Source: Geodermatophilus aquaeductus (GTDB lineage: Bacteria > Actinomycetota > Actinomycetes > Mycobacteriales > Geodermatophilaceae). Taken from it: a stretch of DNA of 64,000 nt. The stretch is from contig NZ_FXTJ01000010.1 in assembly GCF_900182545.1 (NCBI RefSeq), forward strand, positions 118,443 through 182,442. The letters run 5' to 3'. Shown piece after piece: positions 1-7,483 of the stretch; within the stretch, counting starts at the first letter, position 1; each line of letters opens with the position of its first letter. A program made the translations under genes and the position numbers. The notes under the pieces are model-generated. The model saw nothing but the letters and a program-made list of their open reading frames with translations, did not search any database and was not told where the DNA came from.

Positions 1-99
1 GCCTGACCGGGCGCGGAGCCCGTTCCGCCGACCGCGAACGGCCGCACTCCGCGGAGCCGGGAGTCAAGCCGACACGCCGTTTCTGTCGGTACCCGTTCG

Positions 100-131
100 T
101 AGTGTCCGGGGTGACATCTTCCCCGTGTCAC
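100..131 (+). promoter_or_regulatory. Promoter and 6-bp dyad ahead of the phage-like ATPase gene
   Basis: A TAGTGT -10-like hexamer lies at 100-105. An inverted repeat GTGACA (111-116) / TGTCAC (126-131) with a 9-nt spacer follows, directly before the AAGGAG ribosome-binding site (132-137). The dyad would sit just after the transcription start, a position suited to a repressor. No -35 box is clear. Operator function is inferred. Confidence 0.4.
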
Positions 132-144
132 AAGGAGTTCCCCC

Positions 145-1623
145 ATGACCGTCCCCGGTCTGAAGACCCGCAAGCCCACCGGCCGCGTCCCGTGGCCGTG
201 CATCCTCCTCGAGGGCGAGGAGAAGGCAGGCAAGAGCTGGGCGCTGGCCCAGTTCAGTGCCTCCGACAAGATCGGCCAGCTCTACTGGATCGACCTCAAC
301 GAGGGCGCCGGCGACGAGTACGGCGCGATCCCCGGCGCGCGCTACCAGCTCATCGAGCACGACGGCTCCTACGCCGCGGTGCTGTCCGCAGTCCAGGCGG
401 TCAAGGCCGAGGCGCGCCGCGCGTCCGACGCCGGTGAGCCGCCGGTGGTGCTGGCCATCGACACCGGCTCGGCGATCTGGGACGGCCTCAAGGACTGGGC
501 CAGCGAGCGCGCCGCGAAGTCCGCCCGCAACCGCGAGCTGCTCAAGCGCGACCCCAACGCCGAGGTCACCATCAGCCAGAACCTGTGGAACGACGCCGGC
601 TCCCGCTGGCGCAAGCTGCAGACCGAGCTGCTCACCTTCCCCGGGATCGTCGTGGTGACCGCCCGCGGCAAGGAGGTCACCGAGGTCGACGCCAACGGCC
701 GTCCGATCGAGGGGCAGAAGACCTGGTCGGTGCAGACCCACCGGGAGTTCCCCTACGCCGCGTCGGTCTGGATGCGGCTGCGCCGCGGGCGCCGGCCGCT
801 GATCGTCGGCGCGCGCAGCGTGCACGTCGGCATCAAGCCCAACAGCGACCCGGCCAAGGAGATCACCGACTCCGGGGCCACCGGCCGGCTGCTGGAGTGG
901 CTGGTCTTCGACGCCCTCAAGTGCGACCCGGGCACCGCGCACGTGCGCGACCTCGTCCCCTTCCACGGCGGCGGGCTGCTCGACCACGAGCGCACCGAGG
1001 AGACCGCCGGTGACCGCCCCGCTCCGCGGGCCGGCGGCCGGCAGGAGCCCGACGTCGCCGACCTGGTCGCGCGGATCGAGGACGCCCACGGCGACGACGA
1101 GCTGCGCGAGGTGTGGACGGCGGCCAACCGCGGCGGGCTGCTGCAGGCCGAGGTGCCGACCCCCGGCGGCTCGTACACGGTCGCGGAGCTGATCCGGGCG
1201 CGGCACGAGCAGCTGCTCGAGGCGGCCGTGGAGGCCCACCCGGCCGGACGGCGCCGGGTCGCGACCGGCGACCCGTCGGCTCCGCAGACGCCGCCGGCGG
1301 TGATCCAGGCCGCCCAGGCCGCGGCCGCGGCGGCGCAGGCCGCGATGGCGGCTCCCCGCCCGGACGCCGACGCCGACGCCGCGCCGGCCAACCCGCTGCT
1401 GGAGTCCTCGCCGACCCCGGACGACCCGAAGGACCGCAGGTCCACCGCGGCCCGCCGGGGCGTGCTGGCCAGCCTCGAGGCGCTGGGCGTGACCGACGAG
1501 CAGATCGCGGCCCGCTTCGGCCGGCCCGTCGAGCACGTGGCGACCAAGCGGCTGACCGCCCTGGTGCGCGTGGTCATCGCCGCGCAGCGCAGCGGGACCG
1601 ACGGCCGCGCGGACGTCGCCTGA
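145..1623 (+). CDS. Phage-type RecA-fold/AAA ATPase (Sak4-like, predicted)
   Basis: This 492-residue protein has a Walker A motif at residues 24-31 (GEEKAGKS) and a hydrophobic strand ending in aspartate near residue 108 (VLAIDTGS) that would serve as Walker B. Such compact RecA-fold ATPases occur in actinophage and other phage replication-recombination modules, where Sak4-type members act as single-strand annealing ATPases. The last ~200 residues are Ala/Pro-rich and end in a small helical region of unknown role. AAGGAG is correctly spaced from the ATG. The next gene encodes a phage-type exonuclease, which supports a recombination role. Whether it is a Sak4-type protein or another phage AAA ATPase cannot be decided by eye. 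Confidence 0.7.
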   Translation: MTVPGLKTRKPTGRVPWPCILLEGEEKAGKSWALAQFSASDKIGQLYWIDLNEGAGDEYGAIPGARYQLIEHDGSYAAVLSAVQAVKAEARRASDAGEPPVVLAIDTGSAIWDGLKDWASERAAKSARNRELLKRDPNAEVTISQNLWNDAGSRWRKLQTELLTFPGIVVVTARGKEVTEVDANGRPIEGQKTWSVQTHREFPYAASVWMRLRRGRRPLIVGARSVHVGIKPNSDPAKEITDSGATGRLLEWLVFDALKCDPGTAHVRDLVPFHGGGLLDHERTEETAGDRPAPRAGGRQEPDVADLVARIEDAHGDDELREVWTAANRGGLLQAEVPTPGGSYTVAELIRARHEQLLEAAVEAHPAGRRRVATGDPSAPQTPPAVIQAAQAAAAAAQAAMAAPRPDADADAAPANPLLESSPTPDDPKDRRSTAARRGVLASLEALGVTDEQIAARFGRPVEHVATKRLTALVRVVIAAQRSGTDGRADVA

Positions 1624-1634
1624 GCCGTGCCGAG

Positions 1635-1663
1635 GGAGCGGGGCCGGATCCCGGCCCCGCTCC
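1635..1663. terminator. Strong hairpin between ATPase and exonuclease genes
   Basis: A perfect 13-bp stem (GGAGCGGGGCCGG / CCGGCCCCGCTCC) with a 3-nt loop begins 11 nt after the ATPase stop and ends 24 nt before the next ATG. There is no T-tract, as is usual in actinobacteria. It could terminate, attenuate or protect the 3' end, so the two genes may be expressed at different levels. Confidence 0.7.
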
Positions 1664-1687
1664 GCCGCACCCATCGAGGAGGCCGCG

Positions 1688-2752
1688 ATGACCGCCGTCC
1701 TGCCCGACCGTCCCACCGCCGCCGAGCGGCGGGCCGCCCCCAGCCTCGCCGCGGCGGTCCGCGACCTCGACCGCCGCCGGGCCCGCTCGCGCCAGCGGAT
1801 GATCGGCGCCTCCGAGCTCGGCGAGTGCCGCCGCCGCGCGGCCTACCGGATCGCCCGGCGCCGCCCGACCAACACCCGCACGGGCCTGCAGGCCTTCATC
1901 GGCACCGAGCTGCACCGCGGGGTGCTGCGTGCGCTGCGGCGCGAGTACGGCGGGCTGACCGAGGTCGCCCTGCGCGGCGAGCAGGTCAAGGGCCGCTGCG
2001 ACTGGTGGCACGCCCCGGTCGTGGAGGACCTCAAGACGACGTCGCGGTTCGGCTTCGAGCGGGTCCTCACCCGCGGCGTCCCCGTCCGGCACTGGTTCCA
2101 GGTGGCCGTCTACGGGTGGCTGCTGCGCACCGGGCAGACCGCCGACCGCCGGCTGCCGGCCGGCACCGGGCAGGACGTCGACGGGCTGCGCCTGCGCTAC
2201 CTGTCCCGCGACTCGGGCGAGGACGTCGTCTTCGAGGCCGACGCCGACCCGGCGCTGACCGCCGAGGCGCTCATGTGGCTCACCGAGGTCTACGGCACCG
2301 TGGAGGACGATGGCGTCGACGCCGTCCCCCGCGACGGGTTCGGCCCCGGCGTGGACACCATGTGCGACTGGTGCCCGTTCCTCGACCTGTGCTGGGGCCC
2401 GCCGGTCGACGAGGAGACCGAGGGCGAGGTCTCCCGCCAGTCCCGGCTGACCGTGACCGACGAGGACTACGTCACCGCCGTCCGCGACTACGACACCTGG
2501 CGGGCGACCGAGACCGAGGCCCGGCGCCAGAAGGAGTACGCCCGCGAGCGGCTGCGCGGCCGGTCCGGGCCGGCCGGCGACCTGCACTGCGAGTGGTCCG
2601 GCGGCGGCCTGCGCACGCAGGTCGACAAGGACGCCGCGGTCGAGCGGCTGGCGGAGCTCGGTGAGGTCGTGCCCACCCGGAGGACCCGCAGCCCGCGGAC
2701 GATCCGGGTCACGCGCACCGGTGTCCGGCCGGATCCCGGGGAGGAGCCGTGA
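1688..2752 (+). CDS. PD-(D/E)XK exonuclease with predicted 4Fe-4S cluster (Cas4/AddB/RecB-like)
   Basis: This 354-residue protein shows the PD-(D/E)XK nuclease core: H76 in an early helix, D105 (GRCDWW), and the D114-L-K116 motif (VVEDLKTT). One cysteine at residue 47 precedes the core and three follow it as C226-x2-C229-x5-C235. This one-plus-three arrangement is that of the Fe-S clasp of Cas4 and AddB nucleases. The likely role is 5'-3' resection feeding phage-type strand annealing with the ATPase upstream. GAGGAGG lies 7 nt before the ATG. The stop overlaps the next start by 4 nt, so the two are translationally coupled. Confidence 0.78.
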   Translation: MTAVLPDRPTAAERRAAPSLAAAVRDLDRRRARSRQRMIGASELGECRRRAAYRIARRRPTNTRTGLQAFIGTELHRGVLRALRREYGGLTEVALRGEQVKGRCDWWHAPVVEDLKTTSRFGFERVLTRGVPVRHWFQVAVYGWLLRTGQTADRRLPAGTGQDVDGLRLRYLSRDSGEDVVFEADADPALTAEALMWLTEVYGTVEDDGVDAVPRDGFGPGVDTMCDWCPFLDLCWGPPVDEETEGEVSRQSRLTVTDEDYVTAVRDYDTWRATETEARRQKEYARERLRGRSGPAGDLHCEWSGGGLRTQVDKDAAVERLAELGEVVPTRRTRSPRTIRVTRTGVRPDPGEEP

Positions 2753-3030
2753 CCACCGTCGCCACGTCCCGGCTGCCCGCCGGGGAGCCGGTCCTCACCA
2801 CCGACGTCGTCGGCACGGACTTCGGGCTGCCCCTGGTCCGGCCGAGCAGGACGAGGCAGGGCGGCCGGGTGCGGGTCGTGCGCTCGCGCTGCCGGGCGCA
2901 CGGCGGGGTCGTCGTGTGGTTCACCGACGGCACCAAGACCCCGCCGATCCACGGGCGCACGTCCTGGATCGTCGCCGGACCCGGGCCGTACGGGCACGCC
3001 GACGCGGCGGAGCGCACCCCGACGGGCTGA
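2749..3030 (+). CDS. Small protein of unknown function coupled to the exonuclease
   Basis: This 93-residue product starts with GTG inside the stop of the exonuclease gene (GTGA overlap). I do not recognise the family. The protein is basic in the middle and carries a single Cys-Arg-Ala-His stretch near residue 48 followed by a beta-rich segment (GVVVWFTDGTKTPP). Coupling to the exonuclease suggests it belongs to the same phage-derived module, perhaps as a DNA-binding accessory. That role is inference only. Confidence 0.5.
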   Translation: MTTVATSRLPAGEPVLTTDVVGTDFGLPLVRPSRTRQGGRVRVVRSRCRAHGGVVVWFTDGTKTPPIHGRTSWIVAGPGPYGHADAAERTPTG

Positions 3031-3179
3031 GCGCCGGTCACCGACCGCACCCGGCCCGGCAGCAGAAGTGCGAGGGGCGCGCCGTCCCGCGGATCCCGGC
3101 GCCGGGAGTCCTGTCGCCGGCCGGCGCCCGCTGTCACCGTTCGCCCCCTCACGTCGGAGACGCGCCCGTTGGGGGAGCC

Positions 3180-4598
3180 ATGGGGATCACCGGAGCCGAC
3201 CGCGGTCCAGCCACCCTGCGCGAGGACGCCGTCACGGCCCTGCGCGCTGGCTTCACCGGGCAGCTGGTCCGCCCCGGGGACGACGGGTACGAGCGGGCCC
3301 GCCGGGTGTGGAACGGCGACGTCGACCGCCGGCCGGCGCTGGTGGCCCGCTGCGCGGACGTGGCCGACGTGCGGCGGGCCATCGGCTTCGCCGTCGAGCA
3401 GGAGCTGGTGCTCTCCGTCCGCGGCGGCGGGCACAGCGCTCCGGGCTATGGCACCAACGACGGCGGCCTGGTCCTCGACCTCTCGTCGTTCACGGAGCTG
3501 ACGGTCGACCCGGCCGCTCGGACGGTCCGGGCCGGCGGCGGCGTCCGGTGGCGGGAGCTGGACGCCGCGACGCAGGCGGCCGGCCTGGCGACCACCGGCG
3601 GCACCGTCTCCAACACCGGGGTCGCCGGCCTCACCCTCGGCGGCGGCGTCGGCTGGCTCATGGGCAGGTACGGCCTGGCCGTCGATAACCTCCTGTCCGC
3701 CGAGGTGGTCACCGCCGACGGCGAGCTCCACGTCGTCGACCGGGACCGCGAGCCCGATCTGTTCTGGGCCCTGCGCGGCGGCTGTGGCAACTTCGGCGTC
3801 GTCACCACCCTGCAGTTCCGGCTGTACCCGGTCGGTCCGGTCCTCGGCGGCATGGTCGTCCACCCGCTCGACCGGGCAGCCGAGGTGCTGCGGTTCTACC
3901 GGGACCTCTGCCCGACGCTGCCCGACGAGGCCGAGGCCTACTGCGCGCTGCTCACCGACCCCCAGGCCGGCGTGCCCGTCCTCGCCCTGCTGCTCGGGTA
4001 CAACGGCCCGCTGGAGGAGGGCGAGGAGGTCCTCCGGCCCGCGCGCGAGTTCGGCAGCCCGCTGGCCGACCTGGTCGGGCCGACGCCGTACGTGGCGCGC
4101 CAGTCGATGCTCGACGAGCCCAACGCCGTCGAGGGCCTGCACCGCTACTGGCGCTCGGCCTTCACCGAGACGCTCGACGACGACTTGCTCGACGTCGTGG
4201 TCGACATGGCCGCCGGCTTCACCTCCCCGCTGAGCGCCGTCCTCTTCTTCTACGTGCACGGTGCGGCCACCCGGGTCCCGGTCGGGGACACGGCCTTCGC
4301 GGCCCGCCGCACGCAGTGGGACGTCGACGTGATCGGCCAGTGGACGGAGGTCTCCGAGTCGGCACGGCACGTCGAGTGGCTGCGCGCGTCCTGGGCCCGG
4401 GCGGAGGCCCACCTGCAGGGCAGCGCCTACGTCAACCACATCGCCGCCGACGACGCGCCGGAGAAGGTGCGGGCGTCGTTCGGACCGAACCTCGACCGGC
4501 TGCGCCGCATCAAGGGCCGGTACGACCCGGCGAACCTCTTCCGGCTCAACCCGAACATCACCCCGGTGGCGCCGCAGCCCCGGCCGCCGGCCGACTGA
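3180..4598 (+). CDS. FAD-binding oxidoreductase with BBE domain
   Basis: This 472-residue protein belongs to the FAD_binding_4 / berberine-bridge-enzyme-like oxidoreductases. It has the FAD-anchoring stretch RGGGHS with H85 as probable 8-alpha-histidyl ligand, a glycine-rich FAD loop (GLTLGGGVGWL), the GGCGNFGVVT segment and a C-terminal BBE segment (AYVNHIAADD). The second, cysteinyl, FAD attachment of bicovalent members is not evident. GGGGGA precedes the ATG at 3180. In-frame sequence upstream is rejected because it has no homology. Family members oxidise sugars or secondary metabolites with O2, but the substrate here cannot be read. Confidence 0.85.
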   Translation: MGITGADRGPATLREDAVTALRAGFTGQLVRPGDDGYERARRVWNGDVDRRPALVARCADVADVRRAIGFAVEQELVLSVRGGGHSAPGYGTNDGGLVLDLSSFTELTVDPAARTVRAGGGVRWRELDAATQAAGLATTGGTVSNTGVAGLTLGGGVGWLMGRYGLAVDNLLSAEVVTADGELHVVDRDREPDLFWALRGGCGNFGVVTTLQFRLYPVGPVLGGMVVHPLDRAAEVLRFYRDLCPTLPDEAEAYCALLTDPQAGVPVLALLLGYNGPLEEGEEVLRPAREFGSPLADLVGPTPYVARQSMLDEPNAVEGLHRYWRSAFTETLDDDLLDVVVDMAAGFTSPLSAVLFFYVHGAATRVPVGDTAFAARRTQWDVDVIGQWTEVSESARHVEWLRASWARAEAHLQGSAYVNHIAADDAPEKVRASFGPNLDRLRRIKGRYDPANLFRLNPNITPVAPQPRPPAD

Positions 4599-4657
4599 TC
4601 CCGCGACGGCGCGCCCGGGTCCGTTGTCCGCCGGGGCGATGAGCGCGATGGTGGTCC

Positions 4658-6598
4658 ATGGCGTCGAACCCCTCGTACGAGCAGTCGAAGCAGGTCGCCG
4701 AGGCCAGCCGTGAGACCGAGTGGACCCAGCCGTCGTTCGGCAAGGAGCTCTTCCTCGGCAACTTCCGGCTGGACCTGATCCACCCCCAGCCGGAGCTCGA
4801 CCCGGTCGCGGTGGCCGAGGGCGAGGCGTTCCTCGAGCGCCTCCGCGCCTTCCTCGTCGACCGCGTCGACCCGCGCCGGATCGAGCGCGAGGCGCGGATC
4901 CCCGCGGAGGTCCTCGACGGCCTCAAGGAGATCGGCGCGCTCGGCATGAAGATCCCCCGGGAGTACGGGGGACTCGGGCTCACCCAGGTCTACTACAACC
5001 GGGCGCTGGCCCTGGCCGGCACGTGGCACGCGTCGATCTCCACGCTGCTGTCGGCGCACCAGTCGATCGGTCTGCCCGAGCCGCTGCGGCTGTTCGGCTC
5101 CGAGGAGCAGAAGCGCACCTGGCTGCCCCGGCTGGCCACGGACTGCGTCTCGGCGTTCCTGCTCACCGAGCCGGACGTGGGCTCCGACCCCGCGCGCATG
5201 AGCACGACCGCGGTGCCCACCGAGGACGGCACGGGCTACCGGATCACCGGCACGAAACTGTGGGGCACCAACGGCGTCATCGCCGACGTCGTGGTGGTCA
5301 TGGCCGTCGTCCCGCGGTCGGAGGGCCACCGCGGCGGCATCACCGCGTTCCTCTGCCCGTGCGACCGCCCGGGCATCACGGTGCAGCACCGCAACGAGTT
5401 CATGGGGCTGCGCGGCATCGAGAACTCCGTGACCCGCTTCGACGGCGTCCTCGTCTCCAACGACGACGTCATCGGCGGCGAGGGCCGGGGGCTGCGGATC
5501 GCGCTCACCACGCTCAACACCGGCCGGCTGTCGCTGCCGGCCATCTGCGCGTCGACGGCGAAGTACGCGCTGAAGGTCGCGCGCGAGTGGTCGGCCGAGC
5601 GCCGGCAGTGGGGCCGGCCCATCGGCGAGCACGACCCGATCGCGCAGAAGCTCGCCTGGCTGGCCGGCACCGCCTTCGGCCTCGAGGCGGTGCTCGACGT
5701 CTCCAGCCGCCTGGCCGACGACAAGCGCAACGACATCCGCATCGAGGCGGCGCTGGCCAAGCTCTACGCCTCGGAGCTCGCCTGGACCGCCGCCGACGAG
5801 ATGGTGCAGGTCCGCGGCGGCCGTGCCTTCGAGACCGCCGACTCGCTGGCCCGGCGCGGCGAGAAGCCGGTGCCGGCCGAGCAGGTGCTGCGCGACATGC
5901 GCATCAACCGGATCTTCGAGGGGTCGACGGAGATCATGCACCTGCTGATCGCCCGCGAGGCCGTCGACCAGCACCTCGCGGTGGCCGGCGACGTGCTGCG
6001 CGGCGACCTCGGCCTCGCGACCCGGGCGAGGGCCGCGGCGCGGGCCGGGCGGTTCTACGCCACCTGGTTCCCCACGCTGACGACGGGCCCCGGCCAGCGC
6101 CGCGACTCCTACGCGGAGTTCGGCGACCTGGCCGGGCACCTGCGCTACGTCGAGAGGCATGCGCGCAAGCTGGCGCGCGCCACCTTCTACGCGATGGGCC
6201 GCCACCGGGCGCGGCTGGAGCGCAAGGGCGCGCTGCTCGGCCGCATCGTCGACATCGGCGCCGAGCTCTACGCGATGGCCTGCGCCTGCGTCCACGCCGA
6301 CACCCTCGCCCGCGAGCACCCCGACCGCCGGCAGGAGGCCGTCGAGCTGGCCGACCTGTTCTGCGGCCAGGCCCGCCGCCGCGCCGACCGGCTGTTCACC
6401 GAGCTGTGGGCCAACGACGACGCGGCCCAGTACCGGGTCGCCCAGCGGGTGCTCTCCGGCCGCTACGCCTGGTTCGAGGAGGACGTGCTGGACCCCGCCG
6501 GCGAGGGACCGATGATGCCGGCCGCGGCACCGCCGGCCGCGGAGCGGTCCGAGGGCCCACCCGCAGCGCCACGGGAGGCGGCCGCGGCCGCCCGGTAG
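4658..6598 (+). CDS. Long acyl-CoA dehydrogenase (VLCAD/ACAD9-like, FadE type)
   Basis: This 646-residue flavoprotein has the usual N-terminal helical, middle beta and C-terminal helical domains. It shows the FAD/substrate motif FLLTEPDVGSDPA near residue 165 and the catalytic-base motif RIFEGSTEIM near residue 420, where the Glu of FEGS is the expected base. About 180 further helical residues follow, as in very-long-chain enzymes. It would catalyse the first, alpha-beta dehydrogenation step of fatty-acyl-CoA oxidation. The gene is followed after 12 nt by a hydrolase on the same strand. The last ~40 residues are Ala/Pro-rich and low in complexity. Confidence 0.88.
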   Translation: MASNPSYEQSKQVAEASRETEWTQPSFGKELFLGNFRLDLIHPQPELDPVAVAEGEAFLERLRAFLVDRVDPRRIEREARIPAEVLDGLKEIGALGMKIPREYGGLGLTQVYYNRALALAGTWHASISTLLSAHQSIGLPEPLRLFGSEEQKRTWLPRLATDCVSAFLLTEPDVGSDPARMSTTAVPTEDGTGYRITGTKLWGTNGVIADVVVVMAVVPRSEGHRGGITAFLCPCDRPGITVQHRNEFMGLRGIENSVTRFDGVLVSNDDVIGGEGRGLRIALTTLNTGRLSLPAICASTAKYALKVAREWSAERRQWGRPIGEHDPIAQKLAWLAGTAFGLEAVLDVSSRLADDKRNDIRIEAALAKLYASELAWTAADEMVQVRGGRAFETADSLARRGEKPVPAEQVLRDMRINRIFEGSTEIMHLLIAREAVDQHLAVAGDVLRGDLGLATRARAAARAGRFYATWFPTLTTGPGQRRDSYAEFGDLAGHLRYVERHARKLARATFYAMGRHRARLERKGALLGRIVDIGAELYAMACACVHADTLAREHPDRRQEAVELADLFCGQARRRADRLFTELWANDDAAQYRVAQRVLSGRYAWFEEDVLDPAGEGPMMPAAAPPAAERSEGPPAAPREAAAAAR

Positions 6599-6610
6599 CC
6601 GGCCGGCACG

Positions 6611-7375
6611 GTGCGGACCCGGGCGAGCGTCCACTCCGTCGAGCACGGCACCGGCCGCCCCGTGCTGGTGCTGCACGGTGCCGAGGTCGACCACCGCGAG
6701 GCCGAGGCGTGCTTCGAGCCGGCGCTCGACGGCGTCGGCGGGCTGCGGCGGTTCTACCCGGACCTGCCCGGGATGGGCCGGACGCCCGCTCCGGAGACGC
6801 TGCGCGGCGCCGACGACGTCGTCGACGTGCTGCTCGGCTTCGCCGACGAGGTCACCGGCGGTGCCCCGTACCTGCTGGCCGGCCACTCGGCGGGCGGATA
6901 CCTCGCGCAGGGGATGGCCGCCCGGCGCCCGGACCGGGTCGCCGGGCTGGCGCTGGTCTGCCCGCTGCTGACGGGGACGCGTGACGTCCCGGAGCACCGC
7001 GTCGTCGCCGGGTCCGGGGACCTCGGGGACGACGTCTTCCGCGGCTACTTCGTGGTCCAGACGCCGGAGATGCTCGAGCGGTACGAGCGGTTCGTCGCCC
7101 CGGCCGCCGCGCTGGTCGACGGGGCGGCGCTCGAGCGGATCGGCGGGCGGTGGGAGCTGACCCCCGCGCCGCCCTATCCGGGTCCGACGCTGGTCGTGGC
7201 CGGGCGGCTGGACTCGACGGTGGGCTACGCCGCCGCCGTCGACCTGCTCGCCACGCACCCGCACGCCTCGCTCGCCGTGCTCGACGACGCCGGGCACGCC
7301 CTGCCGCACGAGCAGCCGGACCTGCTGCGCGGCCTGCTCACCGGGTGGCTGGCCCGGGTCGGGCGCAGCGGCTGA
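6611..7375 (+). CDS. Alpha/beta hydrolase
   Basis: This 254-residue alpha/beta-hydrolase has the nucleophile elbow GHSAGG with Ser93, an acid at Asp201 (AGRLDST) and His229 (DDAGHALPHEQ), a complete catalytic triad. It begins with GTG 12 nt after the acyl-CoA dehydrogenase stop, with no clear ribosome-binding site, so reinitiation is likely. The oxyanion strand reads LVLHGAEVDH. The substrate is unknown. Position suggests an esterase or thioesterase co-expressed with the dehydrogenase, which is inference. Confidence 0.8.
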   Translation: MRTRASVHSVEHGTGRPVLVLHGAEVDHREAEACFEPALDGVGGLRRFYPDLPGMGRTPAPETLRGADDVVDVLLGFADEVTGGAPYLLAGHSAGGYLAQGMAARRPDRVAGLALVCPLLTGTRDVPEHRVVAGSGDLGDDVFRGYFVVQTPEMLERYERFVAPAAALVDGAALERIGGRWELTPAPPYPGPTLVVAGRLDSTVGYAAAVDLLATHPHASLAVLDDAGHALPHEQPDLLRGLLTGWLARVGRSG

Positions 7376-7483
7376 CCCGTGACGGTGCCCGCTCCGGATC
7401 GCGCCGCGGCGGGCCGACCGGTAGGACGGGAGCGGGACGCCGGCCGGGTGTCCGGAACACCCTCCGAGACCGTGAGGACCCCT

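Noticed and set aside
2661..3179. In-frame N-terminal extension of 173 codons of the FAD oxidoreductase
   Set aside because: It overlaps the exonuclease and the orphan gene, has no homology, and the ATG at 3180 has a good ribosome-binding site.
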